DNA of 64,000 nucleotides from the NCBI GenBank assembly GCA_029641185.1, contig JAPWGK010000011.1, forward strand, positions 1,054,001 to 1,118,000, in the 5' to 3' direction. The translations under genes and the position numbers were made by a program. The DNA is from Pseudofabraea citricarpa (taxonomy: Eukaryota > Ascomycota > Leotiomycetes > Helotiales > Dermateaceae). This document shows positions 51,864 to 64,000 of this stretch, one piece after another. Every line of letters begins with the position of its first letter. Within the stretch, counting starts at the first letter, position 1. Under the pieces are notes generated by a model. The model had not been told where the DNA came from and searched no databases. It was given only the letters and a program-made list of their open reading frames with translations.

Positions 51864-54800
51864 ATGTCTTCAGCAAGCATCAATCGTTCCGCCCAGCACT
51901 ACCTCCCCGAAAACCATCAATCTCTGAAAGATGCTGGAATGCATCTTGCTTGGATCGAAAGCCATAAGTCTAGCCTCAATCAGCAGACTTTGACTCATGG
52001 GAATTTCTTATTTCTCGTTGCTTCTATCCCAATTGTGGACTACGACAGCTACCTTCCCCTATTGTGTTTCTCCTCGGTACTTGAACGATGCACCAAACCT
52101 CAATCCACCTTTGAAATCCTCCGATACTACACGAACTTCTGGCAAAAACTACCCGAAAGTGCCAAAGACCAATCTGGGGCAGAAGCAGGATTTGTACAGT
52201 ATGTGCAACAGCAGATAGCAGCATCCATCGGTCATTTACCTTCACTCTTTTCCGCTTCGAATACTTCGCCAGCAATCATCGACCCAGCTACGAAACAGGT
52301 TCTAAGCCATCAAGAACTCTCGACCTTCATCCGCAACTTCAAACTCCCACTCCTCACCCAAAGCAAAAAGCCAGTGGTAATTCTAGCGCTCCCCAATGGG
52401 TATACTCTTGGTCTCGCCGTCTTGGCCGTTGCATCTTATTACACAGTAGCGCCAATCAACATTGGCGGTGGTGCGAAACAATTCCAGAACGATGCTGAGC
52501 TCGTGCAAGCGAAGGCGATTCTGGTTCTTGAAGCAGATGTCGATAAACTAGGTCTGAGAGACCAATGGGTTTCAGATGCGGGCATCAAGATCCTTATCGT
52601 CGAGCACGAGCCGAATTCGACATTCGCGGTGAGGACACTAGATCCTCCAACCGGTTCCAGTATATATCATGATCCGACACCGAATGGCTTTGGTGACTTT
52701 GCGCTCATACTCTTGACGAGTGGCACAAGTGGGAAGAAGAAAGTCGTTCCAGTCACGACTTTTTCTCTTCTTACTGGTATTTCTTGCGTCATTAAGTCTT
52801 GGGGGTTGACTGAGACGGATAGCTGTGTCAACATGATGCCACTAAACCATGTGTAAGTATAACCCAACAAGAATCTACTTTTTTTTTACATACTAATTAG
52901 GTAAAGTGGTGGTTTAGTCAGGAACCTCTTCGCTCCCGTCCTCTCGGGAGGATCCACCATCCTCTGCACGGCATTCGATCCGAACGTATTCTGGGACATC
53001 CTAGAGAATGGTGATGGAACTTGGTATTACGCATCGCCATCCATGCATACGGCCATTCTGGCCGAGGGTTCTTTTCGCCAGGATACCGGACAAAGAGCAC
53101 AGCTCCGGCTGATTTGTAATGCTGCTGGCAGTCTTCTTCCAGCGCTTGCGAACCGGCTGAAAGACAGTTTTGGATGCACAATACTCCCCAGTTATGGCAT
53201 GACTGAGTGCATGCCTATCTCAACACCACCGTTAGACTACGTTCTTGATCGCCCAGGTACCTCTGGAATAAGCTGCGGCCCAGAAATCGCTATTATGGAT
53301 GACGGGGTGACTCGTCTGCAGCCTAATCAAGTCGGTCGCATCTGCGTTAGAGGAGGCCCGACATTCGCTGGCTATATCCAAGACACAACAACTGATGCCT
53401 TCCTAAAGGGTGGCTGGTTTGATACTGGTGATTTGGGATACCTAGATGCTGATGGCTATCTTTATCTCACGGGGCGCGGAAAGGAGGTGATTAACCGAGG
53501 AGGAGAACTTCTATCTCCATTCGAAATCGAAGAAGCCATCACGATTGCTTCTCAACGACCCGACTCTGTTCTATACGGTCGTGTTCAAGAAGTCCTGGCC
53601 TTCTCAGCTCCACATGACGTGTTGCAGGAGGTCGTCGGCGTTGCTCTGGTCGTACGGCCTGGGCAAACAAGACCAGATCTCCGCGAGTTACAAACGGCAT
53701 TGAAATCGACATTGCACTCGTCAAAATTGCCAGTTGCCGTCGTGTACATGAATGCTCTCCCAACCAGCAACCATAAGATAGTGCGCATCAGACTTGGAGA
53801 AAGACTTTCGTTTGAGCCTCTCACCGACAGTATGAAGCTGATCGAGAGGCATTTCGAGGCTGAGTGCCCACCTGTCAACAGCTCGCTCGACACCAAGATC
53901 CGGAAATTGCCATGCTCGACGAGCATCCAAGCCGTCATGGATAACGTGTCGGAGAATCTGGATGCCGAGCTAGAAGCTTTTGTGACCGTGCAGCAGCATG
54001 ACGGCCTCCTGGAAGTGTTTGTCGCTCCTCGCCAACAGCCGAGCCCGAAAGTTTCAGTCTCAGACCTCCAAGATGCGCTGTATGCCAATCTTCGACGGGA
54101 CGTTGATGGCTATTCAGTACCACGGAAGATCACATATCTTGATAACCCGTTTCCGAAACAAGACCAGGGCGTCATTGATGAGGACGAGTTGGCTAGAGTC
54201 TTGAGAGACATTGAATTGTCAAACTCAAGCTCTACAACCGGCTCTGAGACGGAGCAAAAGGTTTGCACTGCAATGGCTGAAGTGTTGGGCTGTGCAGTTG
54301 ACGATATTTGCTCCGACACGGACTTCTTTGATATTGGCGGCGACAGCCTGAGTGCTGGTAGATTACTCTCAATTCTACGCCGTGATCTGCAGGTCCGCAT
54401 ACCAATCGATCAGCTGTTCGCAAACAGCCAAGTCAAAAAATTAGGCGCTCTTATAGACAGCCTGACATCGCAGCAAGAATCATCAGCGGGCAATGTATTC
54501 GACACTTCATCTATCGGTTCTGGCAAAACGCACAGTTCTACGAACATCTTCGTTCTCATCGTCCAGCTCTTGCCGATCATGGTCTTCTATCCCATGAAGA
54601 TGGGCTTCCAACTCACCGTCTTCTTGCATGTTCTTAGCATCATTACATCGGCTTGGAAGAATAACCACATTGAATCTCGCTTCCTGAGCCTCATCGCCGC
54701 CATGGCAGCTTCTCGAGTAGCGACACAGATTGCAGCTCCTCTTTTTGCCATTGCTGGTAAATGGATCATTATTGGTCGGTATAAGGAAGGACTCTACCCA

Positions 54801-57105
54801 ATGTGGGGCATGTATCACACGCGGTGGTGGATTGTTGACAAGCTCGTGATCGTCTGTGGAGAAGTATGCCATCCTTTCAATCTATGCTAATGTCTATGCT
54901 AAAAGTGCTATTTAACAGGGTGTATTTGAAACCACGGCATGGACACATTTGCTCTACCTCCGCGCGCTCGGTGCCAAAATCGGCCGTGGGGTAACAATCG
55001 CAACCGACACGATGCTTGGAGAGTACGATCTTCTAGACATTGGCGACAACGTGCACCTAGACCGCTGCGTGTGTCGACCATTCGCATGCGAGCAGAACGC
55101 CTCCATGTACCTTGGTAAGATCCAGGTGGGCAAGAACTCCACCATCGGCTTGAAAACATACATCGCTGCCGGCTCAGTCGTACCAGACGACACGTATATT
55201 GGACCGAATTCCTCCTCGTACGAAATGGATGATCCAATCGCAGATAAGCGAGGAACCGTCGGTATGAAAACGCCCAGTGTTCATATCCTCACGCGACTGC
55301 TTGTCATCTACCCTATCCAAATCATCGTTCTTTTCATCTCATCTCTGCCGTGGATGGGAGGACTGTTTGGGATGCTGAAAACCAAGCCGCATGGCGGCAC
55401 GGATAGCGTCAGATCAACCATCGACTGGTGGGCAAGCCCGTCTAGAATCATGTACCACTTCCTCGCCCAGACCTTAAACGTTTCGGTTCGGCCGATACTG
55501 TGGTTCTCAGTCATTGTCACTATCAAGTTTATTCTGGACCGCATTATAGGAAAAGCGAAACCGCATTCACTTAATGAATCCACACAGGGTGACAGATTCC
55601 GAAGGGCTTTGATGGATGCCTTACTGCCGAATGGCAATATATCACCCGTAACGAAGCTCTTTGGTAGCCATTACGAGTTTACATCTATGGCTGTGCGAGC
55701 CATGGGAGGAAGAGTCGGACAACGCGTCTACTGGCCTGGCACTGGCCCATCTATACAAGATTTTGATCTCGTGGATATTGGAGACGACGTGGTGTTCGGG
55801 TCTCGATCCCATATCATCACAAGTGATAGTCTTGGGTCTGCTCCTGTTCAAGTTCAGAGTGGAGCAATGATCGCAGATCGAGTCGTCATCTCTCCAGGCA
55901 CCACCGTGGGGAGAGGTGCCATCTTAGGAAGCGGCACCCTCACAAGCCGTGATGAATTCTATGCTGACGGCACCGTCTGGGTTGGCAGCAAGAACGGGCG
56001 TGCTGTCTGCCTATCACAACCCAGCGGGAGCCAGGAGAAGTTGAAGGCGAAAGACTTCCACAACGAAGCAGCAATGTTAAAGCCAGAAGCATGTTTCACG
56101 AGGGAGCAGAGCGCGGAATTCGGATATGAACTGCCTTCCTACCAGTCTTCGAATTTCTCTGTTGCCACTACGAGGGCTGATCTCCTGATTGCTGCGGGTG
56201 AAACTTCCAAGTTCTCTGCCGCCTCTAGTCGAGCAGACCTCTTGAGTGCTTCTGGTCAAGCCGATAAATCTTCATTCAAATCCTCAAGCCCGTTTGGCAG
56301 AGCTTTCTACGAAGGAAAAGCAAGCTATCACGTCCTTGGCCAAGCCACGATATTCATGTATTGCATGTTTGTCACCATCTTTACAGTGATCTACTGGAAC
56401 ACGAGCACCGTGGCCATCGTCATGATTTCCAACATTATGAAGCATTCAAGCTTGTTCACCATTGGAGTTCAACGGCCCTTCCTCATCTTTGGTTTCGCCA
56501 CGGCTCTCCTGTCGGGCATCATAACGATACTATCAATATTCTCGCTGCTCATCGTCATAGCTGCAAAGTGGGCCATTCTCGGTCGTCGCAAGCCAGGCAG
56601 TTATGATTGGGACCAGAGCAGTTACTGCCAGCGATGGCAGCTCTTCCTGACTATCGAAGCCCTGCGAAGACGCTGCTTGGGTGGCCAGGGTGTTCTCAAC
56701 ATGATCACAGGCACGCACTACATCGTTCTGTACTTCCGAGCCATGGGCGCGACCATCGGCAAAGACTGCGCGTTGTTTGCTGGCGGCCGGCCTAGTGTGA
56801 TCTTCACAGAACCTGAGCTGCTGGACCTCGGGGATCGCGTAGCGATTGACGATGCAAGCCTGGTGTCACATATCAATTCCCGTGGCAACTTCTCGCTGAG
56901 GAAGTTGCATGTTGGATCTCAGTCGGTCTTGAGGTCCGGTTCAAGACTCTTGTCGGGCGCACAGATGGGTGAGAAATCTTGTCTGCTGGAGCATACTTTG
57001 ATCATGGCGGGAGATGCCGCTGATGATGGGACGACATATCAGGGCTGGCCCGCTAATGTTTTCCAAGGGGATCGATTGAACACGACGGCCACACGTGTCA
57101 ATTAG
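51864..57105 (+). CDS. Adenylation-carrier-membrane synthetase with three left-handed-beta-helix-like domains (epsilon-poly-lysine-synthetase architecture)
   Basis: Exons 51864-52852, 52907-54863 and 54919-57105 encode 1710 aa. The adenylate-forming domain spans about residues 130-640: P-loop-like LILLTSGTSGKKKVVP, SYGMTE, YGWFDTGDLGYLD-type segment, and GRGKEVINRGGELLSPFEIE. A carrier domain has the phosphopantetheine serine near 810 in DFFDIGGDSLSAGRL. Pairs of membrane segments then alternate with three soluble hexapeptide-repeat-like domains starting near 983 (YLRALGAKIGRGVT), 1228 (AVRAMGGRVGQRV) and 1580 (YFRAMGATIGKDC). This order (A-T, then TM-separated tandem domains) is that of epsilon-poly-L-lysine synthetases. 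The A domain, however, looks more like acyl-CoA-ligase types, so the monomer may not be lysine. No biosynthetic partner genes lie next to it. Confidence 0.85.
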
Positions 57106-58317
57106 TTATGCCAGTATCTAAAGGCTAGACATGTGGTATAAACATTGTATTTTATTCTTTCTGCTTTGCTTTTCCTTTTCCTTTTCAGAGATCTTCTTTT
57201 TTATTTCTTCTTCTATTAAAATTGCGAAGGATTATGTTTCGATTGAAAATGGGGGGTTTTGCGTTTCAAGCTCTAGTAAAGGATTGGAAGGGAGAATAGC
57301 GGAGTCAACATCCTTCAAGGTGTTCGTAAGATTATCTCAGATAGCGAAATTATACCGTACAGTCTCTATCTATGCTCACCAAGCTCGAAATTCGAAAAGC
57401 AAGTGAACTCAATTTGAATTGGCCTCTCGTGTTGCGTTCATAAATCCGGCCCAAAGAGAAGCAAAACACTTATCATGGCTTAAATCCATCGGGTAACCGA
57501 GCAGACAAGAAAATAAACAAGAGCAAGAGGAAACACGTTCGCAAATACGGTTCAGGGCCAGCGCATCTTGGCAGGAGACAGTGAACAGATGCGGCGCTCT
57601 GTCACACACGAAAGAGAGTTCGAAAGGAATGGGCAGATTACAGATTATTGGGCCAGCGAAGAGGATCCCGTCGCCGAATCAACCGACCCTCAACTCACTC
57701 AGCACAATCTCGGCAGTCGGCCGGCCGAAGCCTGAGCCTAAACACAAACAAACTTCAATAAAACATCAACAGAGGAAGGGAGCGCAGATGCTGATCCTCA
57801 TTATCGCCGTTGCAAAATCTGTAAATTGTGACAGCGAGATGTGGGGTGGGGTACAGGATGTGAGGAAACCAACCCCCTGGGGAGATTCCTCGGCTGGGGG
57901 CTAGAAGACTGCTTGCTTGCTTACTTGCTGGTCAGGTACTGTGCGGTATGGTTCCAGCAGACAGGTACCTACATGCGCTACAGCAATTGGCACAAAGAAG
58001 GTTTGCTAGTAGACCCTGGGGGACAGAGCTGAAGTGGAGAGACACAGCAATTCCAGCCAGACGAGCAAATGACCAGGCGTGTTGAGTGGAACCGCTTGCA
58101 TCGCAGGGAAAAAGCCACGAGCTTTAATCGGTCCAGGGATTCGGAGTAGCTTCTGACTTATTTACTGTGCTACTATTACTACCTTCTTCCATTCCCTCCT
58201 CCTCCTCCACCTCCACCATTCAATCCTTCTCATCATCCATCCATCCTTTAGGCAAGATCCCTCCCACACATTCGTTTTTGAAAAACCCCGTCAATTTAAT
58301 TCCACATCCTCGAAATC
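57106..58317. other. Intergenic region
   Basis: 1.2 kb between two plus-strand genes. It contains T-rich sequence just after the synthetase and a CTTGCTTGCTTACTTGCTGG microsatellite-like stretch near 57911. The CTCCTCCTCCACCTCCACC run near 58190 is in the leader of the CFEM gene. No gene is called. Confidence 0.45.
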
Positions 58318-59143
58318 ATGAAGGCTTCATTCTTTGCTCTCGCGGTGGTGGCTGCTCTCGGCTCCGCTCAGGACATCAGCTCCATCCCATCTTGCGCTGT
58401 ACGTTCCCTGTCCAGTTCTATCCTGCCCGGCCCCGCATTTCGCATCCCCCTTCCCCAGACAAACAAAACAGATGCGACCGTACCGCAACACGACCTGGAT
58501 AAGCACAACAAGAAGACATGAGCTGATGAGATTCTCTGTAGCTTCCCTGCTTGGCTTCTGCCAGCGTTGCAGCTGGCTGTACGGATCTGACTGACGCAGC
58601 ATGCGCCTGCGGCCCTGCACAGTACGTAGCCACCCTTCCATTCTTCCATCCTCTCCACAGCAAGAAGAAAAGAGAGATGCACGAATAGGCAAATGCGAGA
58701 AAGCGCAAGACGCTCGAGTTGGAGACCAATTGAGGAGTGTCCGTCCAAGCTAACAGCGCCTTCTCAAAAACAGAGCCACCATCGCCTCAGGAGCAGCAGC
58801 ATGCCTGATCTCAGCCTGCAACTCAGCCGACCTCGCAACCGCCCAACAAGTTGGTCTCGGCCTCTGCGCTGCCTATAACTCAGCCGTATCAGCTGGCTCC
58901 TCAGCAACGGGAAGTGCCTCCAGCGCCGCGACCTCTGCCGCTGGCTCCATCACATCCTCAGCCGGTACCGCATCGCCAACCGCTGCCAGCACCAGCTCGA
59001 GCCGGAACGCGACCGTGACGAGCGCTTCCCCATCCAGCACGTCGAGCGGTGCCGTGTCGGCGTCCAGCAATGCTGCCAATGCCATGTTCTCGGGCGTTGC
59101 GGGGCTCGCGGCCGTGGTCGCAGGTGCCGTTGCGATGATCTAA
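58318..59143 (+). CDS. CFEM-domain GPI-anchored protein
   Basis: Exons 58318-58398, 58542-58621 and 58774-59143 encode 176 aa. The signal peptide is MKASFFALAVVAALGSAQ. A CFEM domain with all eight cysteines spans residues 20-85 (SIPSCA, LPCLASASVAAGC, AACACGPAQ, AAACLISAC, GLC). A Ser/Thr/Ala-rich stalk follows, and the hydrophobic C-terminus MFSGVAGLAAVVAGAVAMI is a GPI signal. Introns 1 and 2 (143 and 152 nt) are longer than average here. Family knowledge: CFEM proteins are extracellular and some bind haem or act at the host or mating surface. The Asp that ligates haem iron in Csa2-like proteins may correspond to CTDLTDAAC, but this is inference. Confidence 0.9.
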
Positions 59144-59978
59144 GCGATGGCTGGATCGGTGGGGAGGTTGTTACTTTTTCTGGTGTCGTGTGCTTTATTT
59201 ACTTGTGGTGTTTCTGAGGATGCGGGCTTAATGTGTACGTGTACGAGTTTCTCGAAACAAGAGAACGAGAATTTTTTACTCGTGCCGGCTATAATACAGG
59301 CTTTGAAAGTCGATCCCATGCTCTCTGGCCTTCTGCTCGCTTCCTTAACATAATGAATGACATACATGCGTGAGATTTGGACCATTGACGTTGAGAGTCG
59401 CCGCAAACAACCTGGAAGTCAAGTCGGGTGTGTCGAGAACGGTACGGATTAAGCGAGCAAGCTGTCTTGTCTTGCCTTGCTTGCTCTTGGTGTAGTTCAA
59501 ACAGGCTACAGTGCTTTCTTGTTCGGATTCATGGCAAACACCAGCCAAGTGGTTCTCCTACACTAGGCTCTTGGGGGGTTTCTTTGCAACTCTAATATTA
59601 CCCTCAAAGTCCAGCAGTCCGGCCCAAGAAGACGAGAAAAAGTCGAGTTAACGAAATTGCACTCGGATAAGAAAACCAAGCAAAGTTAGTTACCCAGCAC
59701 ACCATGCAAACTTTCATCTCGTCCCAGGAACCGACGTGATTACAGAGAGATCTGTACTGTAAGACGTGTGACACATTGATAACTAAGTTTTTGAGTGATA
59801 GCATATGTAGGTGGGCAACCAGGGACATGATATAAAAACCTGAGACAGAAACCCAAGGGGAAGAAGAAAGTAGGTGCATATAATCAAGCCCTTCAATGGA
59901 GTTGATATTATCTTGAACAAGATCCTTCTATTACATCCAAGCGGAAGAGGAATATATAAAACTATGACGAAGTCCTCC
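59144..59978. other. Convergent intergenic region
   Basis: About 830 bp between the 3' ends of the CFEM and GPI2 genes. No protein-like frame, tRNA or repeat is recognised. CTTGTCTTGCCTTGCTTGCT near 59465 is a simple-sequence stretch. Confidence 0.45.
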
Positions 59979-61519
59979 CTAATAATCATCCCACTGCCGC
60001 CGTATGATCGGTCGTGCAGGGTCCCAAGGCCCATGAATCTCGTTCTTATATTTTTGTAACCCAATTAACCACCAACTGCAACCACCCATGGCAAGACCTG
60101 TCGCCAATACCCCAATCACCACACCAAGAAGCCCTGATTTCCACGGCCACAAGCCTTCGCCCACTGTCAATCCGACACCACCACCGGCACCAACCACTAA
60201 TGTGGCGGTTAAGAGGAGGTGGCCTCGCCAGGATCGCTGTTGTGCGTACCGACGAAAGACTGGGAAGAGACCAAAGACTTCAATCGAGAAGAGTGTTAAA
60301 CTGAATACTTGGCCCGTGCTGGGAAGACGCGATGCCAATACGGTTGAGGCCATCAGTGCCGCGTTGGTGCTTAAACTTGCTGGAATATTCTTGTTCTTGG
60401 TTGATGAGGAGGAGAAAGAGGATAGCGGTGCAAGCGAACCATAGTCGAAAAAGAAGATATTGATCGTGAACAGTAAAAATGACATGGCCCAGATGCTATC
60501 AGAAGATGTAGAGCGGGTGAGAGATTTGAGGATGGGCGATAAGCCGAGGAGAGTAAAGTAGATGAGGAGTGCAGACTTTGCTGTACTTATACGAAGAGAA
60601 GTACGGGGTGATAAAGCGTGTGGATCTGCAATGAATACTGGCTGAGGGGTTGGTGTATTTGTTCCAGTGTTTCCTTGTGAAAGAGTCGAGTGGATTGAGG
60701 TCACAGAAGCTGAATGTGATTGTCGTCCTCCAGTATTTACACTCAAACCAAGCGTACTTCCATTATGTCCATTTTCTCTCGACGTGCTTGTCAAATTTGA
60801 TACAGAACTCGCAGCGCTTGCATCAACTACCTTATTTTCAGAAGGTATCTTCGGAGGTATTGGAATCCTAGTTGGCATAGCTGTCTCTTGTCCAACCCAC
60901 CAATCCCACAACACCCACCCTAATACAGTCGCAATGCTTCCCCAGCTTACAACCGCTATAGGCTCCAACCTCTCTTGAAATATTCCAACAAAGCAGACGA
61001 TAAATATTATTACAGAGCAAACATGTTGTACAATGACGGTAGAATCTGCGACAAGAGGCCAGAAATCATAAGGCTGAAGGCGAGGATTTCGCTGTAGATG
61101 TTCGAGGAACGTATCTTGATCGGTATAATTGTCTGGATCTTGATTGAGAGTCAGCGCGCACTTCTAAGAGCTGAGAAGAACAGAAGCGCACATGATTGCT
61201 TAACCCATAGTAGTTTCTTCCAAGTAGCCTTCCTACTGCTACTCCGATTCCTGCTCTTGTGCCTGCTTCTCCCACGTAATCTCGAAGTCTTTCCTTCGAC
61301 AGGCCCACCATTGGTCATGCGCAGATCATGCTGCAATTTGTTCACGGCCGCCGACTGCCTGCGCGGCGGGGAGCCTTGGTAGATAGCATCTTCAGGAGTA
61401 AGGAGAGTTCGAGCTGGGAGGTCGGGTCGTGGAGGCACTGGGAGAGTTGAGCTTCTTTTCAAAGTCCCGTACGGATGTGTATGCGTCGGCGATGGCTGAG
61501 GTGCCTGGATTGGCACCAT
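59979..61519 (-). CDS. GPI2: GPI2/PIG-C, subunit of the GPI N-acetylglucosaminyltransferase complex
   Basis: Exons 61519-61192 and 61138-59979 encode 495 aa. The N-terminal 95 residues are basic and Ser/Pro-rich. The family core starts WKKLLWVKQSYPDNYTDQD, immediately across the intron, and continues LQPYDFWPLVADSTVIVQHV. Six to eight membrane spans follow, interrupted by a Ser/Thr-rich loop, ending MGGCSWWLIGLQKYKNEIHG with PW...IRR. Family knowledge: PIG-C works with PIG-A and others in the ER membrane to transfer GlcNAc to phosphatidylinositol, the first step of GPI-anchor synthesis. An in-frame ATG at 61717 would extend the N-terminus by 66 residues; the later ATG is chosen because the added sequence lacks conservation-like features. 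Confidence 0.88.
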
Positions 61520-62227
61520 GACGACGAAGACATATGCGATCGGGTTGGTAAGACCTGGACTCGAATACGGTACGCGATTGAAATTGGATTCTCTCAGCCT
61601 TGCTTTCTGTCGCGTCGCGGCGGATATATGATTCCCCGAAGCGAAGTGGAGCTTAAATACTGGAGCAGTTAGCATCTCACGTGAAGCGCCAACGTCTTTG
61701 CTCAATTCGGTTTTCATGGCATTACGGCATTATCGCGGATGTGGATACAGAAGAGTTGTCTCAGAAGCTCCGTTTTGTTTTGTCTTACATCACATCTGAA
61801 CAATGTCCATGCCATCCTAGAGATGTTTTCTCTCGCATCATGTGACACGGCCGCCCCTGTTTGATAGCCCCTTGGGAACTTCAAACAATATGAATCACAA
61901 CCTGGGAGCGATCAATTCAACTCGTCTCGAGCTCCCTCTTTGACAATCTTGAAAGACGCTCTCCACCTTTGTGTCGATCATACATTTCGCATTTACAATT
62001 CAATTATTCAACTGCATGCGACCAGCTCAGGGATCATCTTTTGATCATACGATTCTCTTTGATTCAAAGCATTCACTTAATTTTGTGGCAGATCATAATT
62101 GTACACAGTGGATGGTAATGTTTACTAGGTGGACCTTTTAGCTCTGACTTTGCCGTATACTTAGCATGCGTATTGTGATACATGCACAAGTGATTCCAAA
62201 AGCTGTGGGATCCTTGCCAGGTCATCA
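61520..62227. other. Divergent intergenic region
   Basis: About 700 bp shared 5' region of the GPI2 gene (minus) and the kinase gene (plus). GATCATACGATTCTCTTTGA-like and TTTGATCAT words repeat near 61980-62090. No gene is seen. Confidence 0.45.
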
Positions 62228-63427
62228 ATGGCTGCAGAACTCACCGGTAAGGTCTTCAGAGGTAGTATTTCTGTGTATTCCATTGTGAAGGAGCTGCATA
62301 GAGCTACCGACAATGGGGCTGTCTTTCTGGTAAGGTAAATGCTTGTTTCCTAAAGTCTACCCTGTTCAAACTCAGTCCTAAGCAAATCTGTAGGAACCAG
62401 AATAATGAAAAGTGCATACTTAAGAGCATCAGTGGGCACTGGCGTCTTCAAAATGAAGCTGATATTCTCAAGCGTTACCAAACAAAGACACCATTTCTTC
62501 GCCCACTGATTGATGAGATTCAAGTGCCATCAGATCCATCTTCTATTGTACTCAAGTATCTGGACAACGACCTCTTAAGTGAGTCAAATCAAAGCAGATT
62601 ATCACGTCCCCAAATCAAGCAAGTAGCCAAGTCTGTACTTGAAGCTCTTTGTGTTTTGCACCATGATGGCTTAGTTCATACAGGTATGAATATTCTTAGG
62701 CTCTTTTCAACCAGCTAGCAAATCTCACATAATTGATACAACAAACAGATATCAAGTTGGACAATATATTTGTCAATCATGGTGGAGGAAACGATCGCTT
62801 CTCTAAAATACAACTAGGTGATTGTGGAGGTGTTGTACCTGAGGGATCTGAGTTTGCAAAAGAAGGCCACATTATTGGCGCTGGAATCACTCGAAGCCCA
62901 GAAGCTACCTTACAGATATCGTGGGGACCTGCTACAGATATATGGTCATTTGGTAATGCTGTAAGATAAACTTGCCTCATCATTACCTTGCTTTCTCATT
63001 AATTATTTCGATACAGATCCTCAGCCTTCTTTATGGCGGCAACTATCATCTCTTCAATCCTAGCATTGAAGGGTTCAAGCCAGAAGATCAAGATTATGCG
63101 TTTACTGTCCTCAAGCGAATGTATAAGTTTTTCGGTCCATTCCCAAAGTCATATCAAGACTTCGACGACCCTGATACCACAACTATTGTCAACTTCTTCA
63201 ACCAACAGGGACCTCCCGAGAAACCATTTCATTTGGTAACGAAAAGGGAAATCCCCCCAGCAGACAACAAGTTTATATGGAGGATTATGAAGATGGATCC
63301 TCGTGATAGGCCAACAGCTAAGCAACTGCTTGCTGATGAATGGTTTGTAGAAGAGTCGGAGGATACCAGAGAACCATTACCTGCCATACCTGGAGAGGTG
63401 AAGGAGATCAAGGGGCAAGATACATAG
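62228..63427 (+). CDS. Divergent serine/threonine protein kinase with DCG in place of DFG
   Basis: Exons 62228-62334, 62394-62683, 62749-62960 and 63017-63427 encode 339 aa. The N-lobe is short (GKVFRGSISVYSIVKELHRA as a poor glycine loop), with a candidate ATP lysine in KCILKSI. The catalytic loop is HTDIKLDN with Asp133, made across an intron; the Mg loop at about 157 is LGDCGGV instead of DFG. Then comes GITRSPEATLQISWGPATDIWSFG, a proper activation-to-APE-to-DxW region, and a C-lobe ending RPTAKQLLADEWFVE. The catalytic Asp, Asn and Mg Asp are retained, so activity is possible. Small kinases of this type (around 340 aa, D-C/F-G variants) are expanded in plant-associated and saprotrophic ascomycetes; targets are unknown. 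Confidence 0.83.
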
Positions 63428-64000
63428 AGATGCTCTGAAATTATCAAAAACAATTGTTTAGTTATATGATTTGAAGTGAAAAAACTAACAGGATTCTTAA
63501 TTTCTTTCCTTTCTCTTTCTATTTCTTTGGAGACTTATCGAACAGAAAAAAAAGACATTTGATCGTAAATAATGTAAAAGTAGATCTTATATTAAGAAGC
63601 AAATTATATCACTAACTATGATTAGAGTTCATCTTTATTTGATATTATCCTATTATCCATTAGCTATAGAATAAAGTTAAACTATTAACCATGGAAGTAC
63701 AGAGCAAAATAATCTGCGACCTCGGATCGTCAGGTTCGGCTTCAGAGATCCTTCATAACCTTCCCAGGCCCTGGGCCAGCCCACTTTGATATCATATTTT
63801 ACCAACCCAAGAACCAGTTCACAAGAGCCGCTAGCTACTGAGTACAATATAGAAAGTCTTCTTGGAGCCGTGCCGCCATCGTTATAGCCTACCCTCCCTC
63901 TACCTCAAAACACAAAAAGCGACAAAAGAGAGTATTACGAAATCAGTGGCGTCCTAAGAAATGCAGAGTAGCTCGGCATATACATGGGACGTAATTTCTC
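63428..64000. other. Right-edge intergenic sequence
   Basis: 573 bp after the kinase gene. It is AT-rich to about 63680 and balanced afterwards. No gene or RNA is recognised before the window ends. Confidence 0.45.

Noticed and set aside
51864..63427. Possible secondary-metabolite cluster around the large synthetase
   Set aside because: Neighbours are a CFEM protein, GPI2 and a kinase; no transporter, regulator or tailoring enzyme is adjacent.

Overview
The window is nuclear DNA from a filamentous ascomycete (Pezizomycotina). This rests on many short introns (about 47-150 nt) with GTRNGT donors and CTAAC-type branch sites, and on gene families typical of the group: Sed5 syntaxin, fungal annexin, CFEM and GPI wall proteins, CBM18-bearing glyoxal oxidase and AIM9-like kinases. 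A leotiomycete is my guess, but that placement is inference only. Exon models were built by reading splice sites and checking that every phase closes. No expression data or database search was used.

Layout. 1-15.9 kb is mostly housekeeping and metabolism: a serine-rich protein running off the left edge, the Golgi t-SNARE Sed5, an aldo-keto reductase, a Ser/Thr-rich GPI protein, a divergent pair of sugar/polyol oxidoreductases (sorbitol/xylitol-type MDR and a KduD-like SDR), a divergent annexin with an RS-like N-terminus, and a small nuclease-like protein. 16-41.1 kb is accessory in character. It holds five aminoglycoside-phosphotransferase-fold (APH) genes, an SRPK-like protein kinase, a DUF7924-like protein with a nuclease-like EFK motif, a 987-aa 2-oxoglutarate/Fe(II) oxygenase, a coiled-coil orphan, a broken FHA-domain gene and AT-rich blocks. 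41.7-47.4 kb holds a secreted four-CBM18 glyoxal oxidase and YAE1. A tRNA-Gly(CCC) with an intron follows at 47.7 kb, then a decayed tandem array of about 150-bp units and a gene-poor stretch to 51.8 kb. 51.9-63.4 kb holds a 1710-aa adenylation-carrier-membrane enzyme with epsilon-poly-lysine-synthetase-like architecture, a CFEM GPI protein, the GPI2/PIG-C subunit of the first GPI-anchor enzyme, and a divergent Ser/Thr kinase.

How genes relate. Most neighbours look independent, as expected in a fungal genome. Exceptions worth noting are the head-to-head MDR/SDR pair, whose shared 647-bp promoter carries two CreA-type motifs, and the local concentration of small-molecule-kinase folds with nuclease-like, FHA and coiled-coil genes. 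The latter resembles a fast-evolving lineage-specific region rather than an operon-like system.
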